Shown: piece after piece, positions 19,135 to 31,655 of the stretch
Layout of the letters: every line of letters starts with the position of its first letter
Numbering within the stretch: position 1 is the first letter of the stretch
Source of the DNA: Glomus cerebriforme
Taxonomy: Eukaryota; Glomeromycota; Glomeromycetes; Glomerales; Glomeraceae
Assembly (NCBI GenBank): GCA_003550305.1
Contig: QKYT01000298.1
Location: forward strand, 94,008 to 135,481
Direction of reading: 5' to 3'
Length of the DNA: 41,474 nucleotides
Position numbers and translations under genes: made by a program
Notes under the pieces: model-generated
Told to the model about the DNA's origin: nothing
The model's database searches: none
Seen by the model: only the letters and a program-made list of their open reading frames with translations

Positions 19135-21965
19135 TTAATTTTTTGAGCACTTTTCATCCTCTTTATCTCCATGGTATCCAGAATCCTCTTCAGACTCCTT
19201 GCTTTTGATTTTAGTAATCCTATTTAATTCTGAGAATGGTTGATTTCTAGGTAATTCTGTTAATGCTTCAACTCGATAACTTTCCCCTGAAGGTGCTCTA
19301 CTTCTAGGTCTTGAACTTGATCCACTAGCCCATGAACTCGTTCTACTACGTCCAGATGTACTTCCATTATTTTTTTCTAAAAAGTAAATTACATCGTCAA
19401 ATTCTGACGTTTCTCCTTGACGTTCCCAATTAAATACTCTATCATCTAGCCAATCTATTGGCGATTGGAATAAACTCTTAGGTGTTGCAGAACGTTCTAC
19501 TGCTTGAACTATCCTTTCAGCATCAAAATCATGATAAATTTGTGGTGCTAATTCATTAATAAGATTAGTGATATCGGTTGATAATTGTTCACGAATTGTA
19601 CGTAAATTTTGAATTGAAGATCGGCCCCGTGGAAGCAATGACAAGAAAAGTGGACGAATTGATCTTAAATGTAAATTATCAATAAATCTATCTCCTTTTT
19701 TTTTTATAGTATCAATTAAGTATATCACAAATATATTAATCTTACTTGTAAACATCAATTCCGCTCTCATAAAATCTAATCGTTACATAACTTCCCGTAA
19801 CCAAAGTGCAGAAAGTCGATATAGGAGCAAAAACTTTCCATTTTAATATCCATTGATATTTAAATGAAATGAGAACTACGATGAATGTATAAAAGCCATA
19901 AAGGGTAGGCGTAACGACAAGAGCAACGAGTAATTTCCATGTCGCAAGCACATCACGTCCAGCCACTTTGACGGACGATCCACGAACAGCCTCTGTTCAG
20001 TTAATAAATACGATTAGTATATACGATATTTAACTAATCAAATTGAAATAAAAAAAACACCTTTGGCTTTTCTTGCGCTGATTTTACGCGCAATTATTAC
20101 AAGTGGTAAGTTTAGAATAAAACTAAATAAAAAATAAATATATTTATATTAATAGATAATAAAGTAAATTGTTACATAATTTTTTACTTACCCAGGTAAA
20201 CCTAAGATACCCCATGTTGTTAATAACATTACTCGATAAAGCAATAATCCGGCAGCTCTAGTTCCTCCCATAGATAGCCTATTAACTTGATGGTCCTTTA
20301 ATCCATGATATTTTAATAACTTGTTATATTCCATAATTCTTTTTCGCATTTCTTGAACTCTTGAATCATCTTTAAAATGGTCATATCCGACAACAAATCG
20401 CCGATTTAATTCAACAATTTGGGAAATTGGAAGCCTTCTATGAGCTGGCTTATATAATCGACGTCCAGCTTGTATGAACTAAAAATAAATTACAAATTTA
20501 AAAAAAGTACGCTTTAACATATTTAACAAAAAAATTGTAAATTAACCAACCATTAGTGTCTCATAATCCGGAGTATTAACAGTCACAGCTTTTAAACAAT
20601 TATAAATAATTTCCAATAGTTTAGAACAAGCTTCTCTTTTTGATGAACCACCTTCCTTAAATTTCTCCACTAAATCAGGTGTAATAGAAATTGGAGTACC
20701 AAATTCTATAACAGCACGTGATCTAAAATGATGAGCGTGAAAATAATTCAAACCTATATCATCAAAATAAATCGAGTATAAAGTTTAATTTACTTCGGAT
20801 ATTATATAAAGGTAGTACTTTTAATAATTACCGCATGGGACTATTTTGACATTCAGGTCAGGATTTTCGGCAATAGCTCCTAAAGCCATTATCGTAACAC
20901 CAGCTAAAAAAAAATAAAAATGGTATGTTTTGATACAAAAAAAACTAGAAAAACAATTTGTCTTATGTGAGCAATACCTTTAAGGGGTAAGATTTCTGTG
21001 CGATCGTGACTACCACCTTCTGGAAATATTCCAATGCAATGACCGGCTTTTAAGGTGTCAAAAACAATCTTGTATACTTGACTCTGGTCAATATGTGGTA
21101 TACACTTATAAGGTGTTCCATCTGGATCTGTGAGCATGTCTAAGGCATTTGAATCTTTGAATTCTTTTTTTATAATCAATTCGATGTCTGAAATTATTTC
21201 TTTCACTTCAGATGAACCACGATCCATAGGAAGGGCAATTTGGGAACCAATTTTCAACTGCTGTGTAAATACAGTTCCGATACCAGTTATTCGAGTTGGA
21301 TCAGTTTTACGATTAAGAAGTTGAATTCGTCCAATTCCAGGCTGTGCTAAATCCTGAGGTCTTGTAACTGGAACTAGAAATAAATAATAATTTGTTTAGA
21401 TTTCATTACAAAATTTTGTATTTCGAAACCTTTAAAATGCTAACTTACTTGCATGGACAGCGCGAGCCATTTTTCCGATATATCGACGATGCATTGATTT
21501 TTCTGCAATCAGAAACGAAACACGCCGTTGACAATGCCTCATCAAGATTAATGGATCGACAAACTAATAATGAAATAATTAAAATTAATATGGATCAAAA
21601 TGGTTTATATGATAGAATAGTCGATTAAGTTTAAAAGAATCGATCTAACGTTCGTTCCTAACTGTAAATTTCCCTACGCACCACCCACATACTATTATTT
21701 TACCAAGAACTTGTAATTCTTCACAGGTAGTATTTCATATCACTTTTCGTGGCGGGTAGTTAGAATCCTTTACGTTCTAATGTAGTTGAAAGATTATCGA
21801 ATTCGATTTTTATGTTTTTACCTGGTTTGCATGAGGCGCAGCAACAAATATTACTGGCCCCTCCTTTGGTACTTTATGTGATCCGCGAGGTCGTATTTCA
21901 CGGAAGAAAATGTCTAATACCACGTTAAAGAAACTGACAGCGATATCATAACTTTGAAGAGACAT
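19135..21965 (-). CDS. Glycerol-3-phosphate / DHAP acyltransferase (Gpt2/Sct1 type)
   Basis: This protein catalyses the first acylation of glycerolipid synthesis, at the ER membrane. Exons by hand: 21965-21822, 21563-21449, 21373-20978, 20903-20832, 20753-20551, 20478-20192, 20122-20061, 19992-19746, 19687-19135. They join to 2,079 bases (692 aa; yeast Gpt2 and Sct1 are about 740-760). Block I is PHANQFVDPLILM (residues 44-56), followed by FLIAEKSMHRRYIG, the block III-like GIFPEGGSHDRTEILPLK (about 201-218), and VPCGLNYFHAHHFRSRAVIEFG. Membrane spans near residues 385-420 (LLLYRVMLLTTWGILGLPG) and 455-510 follow, then a Ser/Arg-rich cytosolic tail (GRSRTSSWASGSSSRPRS). The catalytic His, the FPEGG block and all phases are intact. 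The long Ser-rich tail could be a phosphorylation region, as in yeast; that is inference. Both paralogues fit equally, so no single symbol is given. Confidence 0.9.
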
Positions 21966-22352
21966 TTTCAGTTTTCCGATATAGAATAATTTTTAGGTTT
22001 ATGTAGAAAAGCTGAGTTTCTAATAGTTAGAATGTCAAATTTTTATCAGAAAAAATATTTGCATACAGTACTTTTTTTTTAAAAAAAAAGGACCATCAGA
22101 TTTATTTATACTTTTTAAGTAACCATTTTAGTATCGTGAGAATAAAACGATTTAGGGGAATTACAACTACTAGTCTACTACTTAATAAGTTAATTAGTTG
22201 GGATGTTTATAGTAACTACTTTGAATATCTTTACCGCTTGAAAGACTTGAAAGCTGGGGAAACGCGTGATCGCGGCGCATTAAACGCCCATAAATGCTAG
22301 TTTAAGTTATATAGATCATATGACATTTATGACGTAAACGAAATAAAGTTTT
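21966..22352. promoter_or_regulatory. Divergent promoter region, acyltransferase / peptidase
   Basis: These 387 bases separate two divergent start codons. An ACGCGT (MluI cell-cycle-box-like) site lies at 22262-22267 within a locally GC-rich patch (CGTGATCGCGGCGC), about 90 bases before the peptidase ATG. A T-run followed by an A-run lies near 22072-22089, often nucleosome-depleting. Regulation by an MBF-like factor is only a hint. Confidence 0.4.
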
Positions 22353-25300
22353 ATGTCCTGCGAAAATTTCACACATTCAATTCAAATAAATACACCGTCT
22401 CCTAGTAATAATACTTTTAAAACTAATCGCGCCATGAATACAACGTGGGAACAAGTTCGTCGAGAAGTTAGGGATTACCGAAGTTCTGCCCAGCCGTCTA
22501 ACGTTATAAATATCAAAGATTTTTGTTTCGACGAAAGAAACAATCGCGCATACTTTCTAGCGACAGATCCTTCCCGAATGAAAACTTCAACTTTATTTGT
22601 GGTTGATTTGCCCCAGTATAAGAATAGGGATCAGCCATTAGAAACTGGAATAAGCAGGTTACTGCAAGGTGCTCAAAATGGGACGGCAAATGCTGAGTGT
22701 AATTATCCATTCACTTTTTCTGATAATGAATTTCAGGTGAAAGGTAGGAATAAGTTTTAATTGTATTTATTTTCACTTCTTGTTTAACATAACATTAACA
22801 ATTGTGAGAAAATGATACTCATTTAACCAACATGTAGCCACTTGACTTTGATGTGATATTGATTATAGTTTAGTTTTGTTGATTTTAAATAATTACATCA
22901 TTCTTGTGAGATATCCATACATAAGAATATATAATTTATTTATAAAATTGATAATATATTTATTTATATACTATTTTGTAGATTTTTCTTATACTTTTTG
23001 TCCATCTGCTTCCAACAATACATCTTCACTCTCACCATCTATCAAATCATCAGATTCGGATGGTTTTAATATGAACAAAATGTTTTCTACTTCATATTCA
23101 AAAAATTCAAAGACTTCGAAAAACTTAAATACGTCTTCAAAGATTCCAGTTGTGGAATGGAAACCTTTACTTCCAGAATCATGGTTAAAAGAAAAGTCCG
23201 GTTCAGACACATTATCGCGTGAAGAGTTGTTTGTAAAAGAACGAAGAAGATTGGCTTTACAGGGTATAACGAGCTACCAATTCGAACCATGTAGCGGTCA
23301 AATCTTATTCAATTATGGAAGCGGAATTTATTTGGGACAAGTTACCAAGGTGAAATTCGTATTTTAGTGAATATAAAATAATTATTAATATTATAAAAAT
23401 TGATACCAATTGTTAAATTTTTTAAATTTTAAATTATTTTTCGCTTTTTAATTTGTATATATTTTGTAGAATGGAGAATTTTGTCCGCGTTCTATAACAC
23501 CTTACTCTTCAGGACCTATAATATATCCAGGCAACATTTTAACTTACCCTATAAATCATTCACCTCAACATAATAATGTATCACCTATTTCATCTCCTTC
23601 AACTACCGCTTCGTCATCTCCATCACCTTCACCATGTTGTTCGTCACCAATAAATTCCGTACCACCTCGATTAGACCCAAAACTAGGTGGCCGTAATCAT
23701 AATTTAGTTGCTTTCATCCGAGATCGAGATATATGGGTAACTACGTCTAACGGTTGTGAGACTCAGTTAACATTTTGTAATGACCATGATCATGATGGTA
23801 CAGCAGCGTTAAGCTGTGGAGTTGCAGAATTTGTTATGCAGGTGAGACGGATTTTGATTTTAAAGTTTTAGAATTATCTTTTTATATTTGTTCTTACAGA
23901 TCAAGCGAAAACTTAGGATTTTATTGTATTTTTTCGTATATCCATCAAAGGAAGAATTCCACCGATTCACGGGTTATTATTGGGCGCCACCTTCGTTGTC
24001 GAATTATATGAAAGATCAACTCGAACGTATTTTATACTTGCAAATTTCTGAATCGATGGTCGAGTTAGTATTAATATCAAGACCAGGTCCACAAGGAGAA
24101 ATAGAAGAATATAGATATCCAAAAGCCGGTGCGTTGTTATAACGTTATGATGTTTAAAAAATACTCTAAAAAAAAAGATATTTTGAACAATGATTTTAAT
24201 CTTGTTTGGAAAATTTATTAGGTACACCGAATGCTGTGAGTGATTTACAGATTGTAGAATTTATTCCTCGATATCATGAAGAGGAGGTAAATAAGAATGA
24301 ATATCTTTATTCAATAATTTTGAAGTATTTTTCTTTTTTTTTAAGTGTCAACTATTTGACACGACCGATCTTTAAAGGATTCTTATGAACCCGTTCATAA
24401 AAGACTTTGGGGTAATGCTGCTTTGGATAAACTCTTCCCGTGGATGGAGTATATCGTACGATTTGGATGGTGCCCAAATGGTAAAAGGTATTAGCGTTAT
24501 TTTTCGTTATTAAGAATTTTAATTAAATATGACGTATAAATGTACATTTATTTACCCATATAAAATAAATCATATAAAAAGTGTATGGGTACAATTTCTT
24601 GACAGACCACAAAAACGTACGGCAATTGTAAAAATACCTATTTGTAATTTTATGAGTATAACAGAATATCAACAGACATGTGGTCAATATGACGATTTGT
24701 GTATATCAAGAATTGAAGTTGTATTCGAAGAAAGAAGTGATGTTTGGATAAATGTAGGTAACTCAATTCTTTATTTCGAAATTTATAAAAACTTAAGAAT
24801 TATTTTTTAAATCCTGATGTATAATTTTGAATATATATTTGTTAGATCGCGGATATATGTTATTACTTCAATGACGATGATGATGTTGGTAATTCAAGAT
24901 CTGGGATACGCCTTGCTTCGCCATCCTCAATGACATATACACTTCAAACATCTTTATCACCCACTAAACTTTTATTAACTTCTGAAAGTAGTGGTTTTCG
25001 TCATCTTTATCTTGTGGTGAAACCTTCTGTATCTTCACCAAATTATCATATTAGAGCAATTACAGCCGGAAATTGGCCTATCGTAGACAGACCAATATAT
25101 GTTGATACAAAAAGACAATTAGTTTATTTTACCGCAAAGAAAGATACACCGTTAGAGACACATTTGTATGTTGCTTGTTATTCGGAAGGTGCAGATCCTT
25201 TTACAGTAGTACGGCTAACAGAGTTAGGATACAGTCATACGGTGGTGATGGACGAAAAATGCGTAAGATATTTAGATTGGTTTTCTAGTGTTAGTGAGAA

Positions 25301-26387
25301 ACCACGATGTAGTGTGAGATATTTAGTATGGGATAAGGGAAATATTTTTCCTAGAGTTAGTGAGACAATTGGTCTATTTGTGAAGGGAGGTAAAGAAGAC
25401 GATGATGCAAAGGAACAGGACGATAAGAAACTTTCAAAAAATGCCCCATCGGGAGAATTTTTTGATTTTATAAACAATGACGGTGTAAAAATACATGGCT
25501 GTATTTACCGGCCAGAAAATTACGTCTCTGGAAAAAAATATCCCACTCTTTTAAGTATTTATGGTGGTCCCAAATCCCAGGTTTGATTGAATAATTTATT
25601 CATTCATTTATCATTTTAATCCTAAATAATATTTATATATTTTTTTCAATATTTATAAATATCTTTCTTATAGATGGTGACTAATGATTATAAATACCCG
25701 CGTTTTCTTCGATTGTTTCTTGCAACACGACTTGGGTTTACAGTAGTGTTAATTGATGGTCGTGGGTCTTCGGATAGGGGTGTAGAATTTGAGTCTTTTC
25801 TTAAAGGTCGTATGGGTACCGTTGAGCTTGAGGATCAGATTGCAGGACTTAATTATTTAGCGTCTAAAAAAATGGGTGTTGATTTAGAAAGAATAGCTAT
25901 TACTGGATGGAGTTATGGTGGTTATTTAAGCCTAATGGCATTAGCCCAGTATCCGCGCATATTTAAATTAGCTATTGCTGGAGCACCCGTAACACAATGG
26001 GAACTTTACGACACAGCTTACACTGAACGTTATATGGGGCTTCCATCCGAAAATCAAGAGGGGTATCGTAAAGGAAGTGTTCTTACTTGGGCTGACAAAT
26101 TTCCTGATAGGTATGTCGATTTATGAGTGAATTTTATTTTTATTATATTATCATGCAATTTATTGTAACTTGATTTATTTAGCGAAAATCGACTTTTAAT
26201 TGCCCATGGACAAATCGATGAAAATGTTCATTTCAAAAATTCTGAATTATTAGTATCTGCGTTGGTTAAACACAACAAACCACATAAGTTACAACCATAT
26301 CCAACGGAAAGACATGGTTTAAGACATGCTAACGTAGCTGAACATTTTGAAACTTTAATGTTTTTTTGGCTGGTGAATTATCTATAA
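22353..26387 (+). CDS. DPP8/9-like dipeptidyl peptidase (S9B)
   Basis: This prolyl dipeptidyl aminopeptidase removes X-Pro or X-Ala dipeptides. Exons by hand: 22353-22743, 22982-23349, 23470-23841, 23951-24128, 24222-24286, 24378-24487, 24582-24753, 24846-25580, 25674-26110, 26183-26387; joined 3,033 bases (1,010 aa, longer than animal DPP8/9 at about 860-890). The N-terminal beta-propeller includes LVAFIRDRDIWV, then EEFHRFTGYYWAP with the paired Glu (378-379) that grips the substrate N-terminus, and VWVQFLDRPQKR, SGFRHLYL. The hydrolase part has GWSYGGYLS with Ser877, DENVHF with Asp955 and ERHGLR with His987; the spacings of 78 and 32 equal those of human DPP8. No N-terminal signal or membrane anchor is seen, so cytosolic. 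Inserts rich in Ser/Pro/Asn (SPSTTASSSPSPSPCC) and an acidic KKEDDD-like loop explain the extra length. Complete and probably active. Confidence 0.92.
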
Positions 26388-29379
26388 TGGTTTGAGTTTG
26401 ATTATCTTTTGTTTTTTGTTGTAATATAATAGTTTTCAAAAAGATTTAACCAACAGCTTTGGTTATGAATTATGAAAAAGAAGGGTGGACGTATCAGGGG
26501 AACAATTAAATTAAATTAAAAAAGGACTTTATTTATTAATGTCGCCGAATTGGCATTTAAGAACTTTTTATTAAACAATGAATGTTTAGGATATTTAAGC
26601 AATTATTTATTTAATAATTACAAACATGTCGATTGTTATTTTGTATATTAAATTTTTAGATTGTAATATATTAATTATGTTATAGTTTACTAGATAGGCT
26701 TTATATTTAAGTAAATTTTATGAATTTATCCATATTGAATGAATCCTGTATCATATTACACATATTACATTTAATAACGCAACACGCTTTTTTTCTTTTT
26801 GATAATCTCCCTTTAAAATATGTTTAAAAATTCCAACAACCCTATGTTCTTAATTCTGCCACATCGATACTAGCATGTGATTCACCCTCCGGCTGAAACT
26901 AGTTTTTAAAGAATATCCGTAATTCTATGTCTAATCACGGTAACAAATTTTAGTTCTTTGACTTGCTTTTGATTACGATATATATAAGTTTACGCCAAAA
27001 AATCAGTAAGTTGTAGAGAACGGCAAATTGTGCCGTTTTTTTATCTATGTCAAGTCCCGACTAACTTTGTCATCTGGCTATATATAATAATAAACTTTTT
27101 TATTTGAAATGAAATATATAATCAGAAATAAAAAATCTACTTGTTCGCATTTTTTATAATAACTCTTGAAGATAGTTCTCGTTAATTAAATTTCTTCAGA
27201 AGGTGGACGCTTTTATGGACCAACATTTTGCAATTAATTTTTTTTAAAGAATTCGGTGTTTCGGTTCTAATATTTGGGCGTAAATATCCAATGATCGTAT
27301 ATAAATATCATATATTTTTTCATATATTCTGAATTTATTCCAAAGCATTTTTTACCACACGCATAAGTCCAAGTAATTTAGTAAATTAAATATAGAAAAT
27401 CCTGTCCTATATTTCCTGAATCGTTTATACTTTTAAAGCATGCTATTGTTAATGATCCATTTCTTCTCGACAATTGGATTGGTCTTGGAAAAGACGGTCT
27501 TCCGAGTCTTCTGAGAACTGTTAATGCTTAAATTTGCAATATAAAAAGTATAAATCGTAATTAACAGCAGTCTTTTTTTTTACATCTTCCGATTTCGTTC
27601 ATTACTATTCTTATAGCAATTATAAAATATAAAGCTTCCTTTGCACTTTTACTGTGGCAAGAGTAATTAAGCTTTCCAAATGTATATTTACTTATATATT
27701 TATTTATATGCATGTTTTCGCTCACATTGTCGCCATGTTCAAAGACCGAATCTCTTGAAATTAGCAACAGATATATAAAAATATCACTTTATTTTCTTAT
27801 AAAAAAAGGGATTACAACCCACATATTGCTTAAAGCAGATATCAAATGAAATATGATATGCATGCTTATGAATACATTGAAAATTTTTACGTCTAGTACG
27901 CATGAAATAGGCCCTTTCTCCCTTGATATACAAGTATTAGTCTCGTTAATTGCAGATAAAAATGCTAGATTACTAGTTACTATATCTGATATTAAAAAAC
28001 ATAATAAGTCACGTGTTGTGACTGAGGCGTGGGTGAAAGTGATAATTGAGAGATTCATTCTGAAAGAAATCTCGTATGCATTCACGGTGAATTTAAGATT
28101 TCTGAGTATTCCAGAAATTCAACAAAGCCTCTGAGAATTAATTATATTCGGTAATGACAATAAGTGGTTCTTTTTATCCCAAAACTCAGATGGCGATTGC
28201 AGGACTCGTAACAAGGTTCTCACATGCATGACGCATACGCGGTATCCTTTTTTCATTCATTACTTTTTGTGTACTGTCAGATAGGCCGAGACGAAATCAT
28301 GTGAATATGATATGCACCACACTCATAATTTAGCATTTGCCTAGGCCAGTTTGGCCAGCCAAAATGACCAAACGGTCAAGTGCCAATACTGCTCATAGAT
28401 GTCAGTAAAAAAAATGCCGAACCGCCTATAAGATCGTGATCTAATGTCACTTTTGGATTATAACAGAAGAAAAATTAGTTGCAACGTCCCTTTTTAGTAT
28501 TCATAATTACTTGGGCTTCTACATATTTGATATTTTTTGAAATGGATGATGCCATAAACGTCTTGATTTGTTGGATATACCATCCATTAATCTTTATCAT
28601 CGCTAATACGGAAAAAGGTCATAAAATTTTCTGTTTGATCACTATGATAGTTACAAAACATATTGGCCCATTGACTATCAATAATTTGCCAAGGTTAGGG
28701 TTAGTGTTAGCAATCTAGAGTTTTGATGTATGAAACGCATTCATTATGTGTATGGATGGTATTAATATGCATACTCTTAATGATCAAAAAGTTTGGCGAA
28801 TATCTCATTACTAGTCAAATATAACACATGATAGAAATTAAGTAGATACATGATTAAGGGCATAAATAGTTAAATTGTGTGAACATATACAAAAATTTTT
28901 TTAAAAAGGTCTGGATCATGAAGGTTATATTTAGCAGCTCTCAGTATATTCAATCATTTCAATGCTTGTTATCGTCATCTCTCTTGTCAGTTGATTCTAA
29001 TGCTATATGAAATAGACCATGGAGAAAAAAAAAATAGATTATATTTCGTCATTGTTATTGATGTTGCGGAGAGGGGCGTTATATTTGTGGTATTCATAAA
29101 TATATGGAATGTTTATTTTGCACTTCTTTCAAGTAAGAAATAAACATACTATTGATATATATCCAATATGTATTTAAATGATGATGGTAACATAGTAAAC
29201 ATACTAGTTGTATTAATGCATAATATTAATTCACAAAATATCACATGTTAATCTACTCTGTCTTTTTTATAATATCAAGAAAGACATCTCTAAAAATCAC
29301 ATGTATTGTGTTGTATCCCCATCTTTTTTTACTTTTAGTGTAATTATTTCATTTTATGCAGGTAAGTAGATGTGTTGTA
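26388..29379. other. 3 kb gap, no recognised gene
   Basis: The first few hundred bases should hold the peptidase 3' UTR. Overlapping frames on opposite strands at 27789-28134 and a plus frame at 28479-28718 (LFEMDD-like FFEMDDAINVLICW, TKHIGPLTINNLPRLG) look like worn remnants of repeated coding sequence, but I cannot name a family. TTAGGGTTAG occurs once near 28696. A GGCCAG-rich patch with TGACCAAACGGTCA lies near 28345-28380. Nothing else is supported. Confidence 0.35.
27019..27042 (+). terminator. Hairpin followed by T run
   Basis: AACGGCA, loop AATTG, TGCCGTT, then a run of seven T. This is a perfect 7-base-pair stem with a T tail, about 630 bases after the peptidase stop. In a nucleus this could end a Pol III transcript (a TATATATAAG lies about 35 bases upstream), but no RNA gene is recognised and it may be chance. 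Confidence 0.2.
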
Positions 29380-29502
29380 GCCAAACATAACTATATCCCA
29401 AATCAAACTCGGGATAATCCTATGTCCGAAATTTAACCTTAACATCCCAAACTATCATCTAAGACTGGGTTAATTTGGGACATGATCAAGTTTCAGATAA
29501 TT

Positions 29503-29721
29503 CAGACGCGGGAATTTCTGGAAATTATAACTGAATTTCAAATTCAGATACGATCTGAATTTAAAATTCAGTTAAATTGGAATTTCAGATATAAGGTTAT
29601 CTGAGATTAAAAGTATCTGAATTTGAAATTAAGTCAAATTGGAATTTCAAATACTAGGTTAACTGAAATTAAATATCTGAATTTTAAATTCAGTTAAAAT
29701 TTCCAGAAATTCCCGCATCTG
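29503..29721. repeat. Foldback repeat with 46-base arms
   Basis: The left arm (29503-29549, containing GCGGGAATTTCTGGAAATT) is the near-exact reverse complement of the right arm (29676-29721, containing AATTTCCAGAAATTCCCGC). Between them lie further partial copies of TCTGAATTTAAAATTCAG, itself palindromic, at about 29554 and 29615. Element-like, non-coding, perhaps a MITE. Flanks also contain related TTTCAGAT words, so the exact outer ends are unclear. Confidence 0.65.
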
Positions 29722-29739
29722 GATTTTAGTTTCAGATGA

Positions 29740-30936
29740 AAATCAATTTCAGTTACAAAGTAGTATTAATTCCTATTGTTTCCGCATTATTATTAATGAT
29801 CGAACTATAACAAACTTATTGGACAAGAGCAGCTCTTTATTCATCAAAAAATTTTTTAAGTGAAAAGTGTAGCTTTATACAACTTTATTATGTAGAACTT
29901 TACATAAAACTTATTTAAATTTACATTTACACAAATTTACATTCTGCAAACTTGTGCAAATTTATGCAAATTTATGGTGTAAATCTATTGTAACTTATGT
30001 AAACCTATACCCAATAGAAATTCCTGATGTTGTATGAAGTAGTTGAAATTATAGCAATTTCATTTTTAAAGAAACAGCATTTTTTGGACCTTGATATAAA
30101 AGGTATTGAAATTACTCGCAAAGAAAAGATTTCTAGTTAGGTCTTTGTTGACATTACAAAACAAAAATTAATAACTTGTATTTAAAGGAGACACAGAAAT
30201 GACACTAGCAGATTTTTAAAACATCAAGGTACTGCAAAAAACTTTGACAAAAATTGGAAACATGTAGATGAATCATACCAGAATTTTAACAAAAAAAAAG
30301 TCAAAAATCAAACATTTGTAAAACTGTGCCAACTGATCAAAAGAAATAAAGAACCAACTAAATAGAAATTTTGTTGATAAAAACTGGAATTAAATCATAT
30401 AATATTATTAATGAATTAAAAAAAATTGAATGAAAAGGACAAAAAAGTTGTCAGAAGAATCTAGCCATGTAGAAACAAGTATGATAGTTTAAAAGATCAC
30501 ATTTATAAAAGATACCTATTTTGCTTAAACACTAATTATTTTAAAAATAAGTGAAGATACCTTTTTCATAAGTGGAAGTATGGAACTAAAAAAGGCATGC
30601 GAAGGAATTATAAAATGAACAATTGATGCTACAAATAATAATGTAGAAAAGGTATTATCTACTATACCGTTATAATGTTATTATTATGTATAGTATTTTA
30701 TATCTCTCATGGCCTGAACCCTGAAGGCATGCTCTTTGAATAGACTGTTATGAAATTCCTATGGGGTTCATTTGTAAATTATTTCTTAAATGCTTCTTGC
30801 GGTTTTTTTATCATATGAGTAGCAGAATGTTCAACTCACTTATATACTATACTATAACTTTATAGGGTACACAAGTTTTTCATGAATATGATTTGCCATG
30901 AGTTTAAGGATGTTTACGCTTCCATCTGGATATAAG
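29740..30936. other. Degenerate AT-rich gap
   Basis: Repeated AAATTTACA-like words occupy about 29900-30000. From 30080 to 30650 short Lys-rich coding-like stretches (FLKHQGTAKNFDKNWK) in changing frames suggest an old transposon or pseudogene that I cannot identify. Confidence 0.3.
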
Positions 30937-30941
30937 AACTA

Positions 30942-31052
30942 TCGTGGCAAATAGATTTGGTTTATTTAAATTAATATGGCCGGAAGTATTGAATGATGAT
31001 CATATTTTATCTGATATAGAATCAGATGACGAATCAGAATTCAGAAATGCAA
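30942..31052 (+). pseudogene. Short acidic coding remnant
   Basis: One frame reads TIVANRFGLFKLIWPEVLN, then DDHILSDIESDDESEFR before a TGA. The W-P-E-x-L-N-D-D-H and acidic end look like a protein C-terminus, with nothing recognisable upstream. No function assigned. Confidence 0.3.
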
Positions 31053-31589
31053 AATGAAGAAGATACAAATGTTTGTGGTAGATAGAGGGTGCACTTATAG
31101 AGGTGTTACTGTATGAGCAAGTTGAGCCATGTATAACAATGTTCAAAAGTTCTGGCACTTATCAATAAAAGGTTCGAAGACTTTCTGCATGCACCAGTTC
31201 TCATAATGGATTAGATAAGGTGTGGAAACCGAAGTGAGATACAGGTCGAATCTGTTTTGATTTTGCGATAATTTAATTATGGAGTTACTACATGATTATA
31301 GGTGATCAAAACTTTTGAATGCTTGATCAACGAACTCTAATTTTTTGTATTCTTTCAGAAATAACAATTTCTGCTTTTTTTGTCATACCATACTTCAAAA
31401 AGGAAAAGTCCATTATCTTGACACGAATCCTCAGATCACAAAACGGTAATTTTAGTAACAATTGGATACCATTTCTATAGTAATTAATTTCTGTAGAACT
31501 TTAACATATGGTTTTTAGGAATGAAGAAAAAGTGTCATTAGTACTTAACACTCGATATTTGTCAAGGTTTATATCATCCAAATATTAAA

Positions 31590-31655
31590 TATTAAGGCAG
31601 AAACTCCAGATTCTTTAAAAGAGTTAATTAAAAGATGTTTGGACTTTGGATGTAA
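31590..31655 (+). pseudogene. Protein-kinase C-lobe remnant
   Basis: The frame reads AETPDSLKELIKRCLDFG, which resembles the segment just before the final helix of TKL-type kinases (E-T-P-x-x-L-K-E-L-I-x-x-C-W), a hugely expanded family in Rhizophagus. A more decayed match (KDSKELIKNV) lies at about 36410-36440. Only these few residues remain, so it is a fragment marking the left end of the duplicated segment. Confidence 0.45.

Noticed and set aside
21130..21628. Plus-strand frames over the acyltransferase
   Set aside because: Antisense shadows of acyltransferase exons 2 and 3, whose minus-strand reading carries the conserved motifs.
27789..28134. Overlapping 93-98 codon frames on opposite strands
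   Set aside because: Mutual shadows; no family motif, no way to choose a strand.
28690..28712. Telomere-like GGTTAGGGTTAGTGTTAG
   Set aside because: Only about two units, inside ordinary sequence; too short to claim an interstitial telomere.
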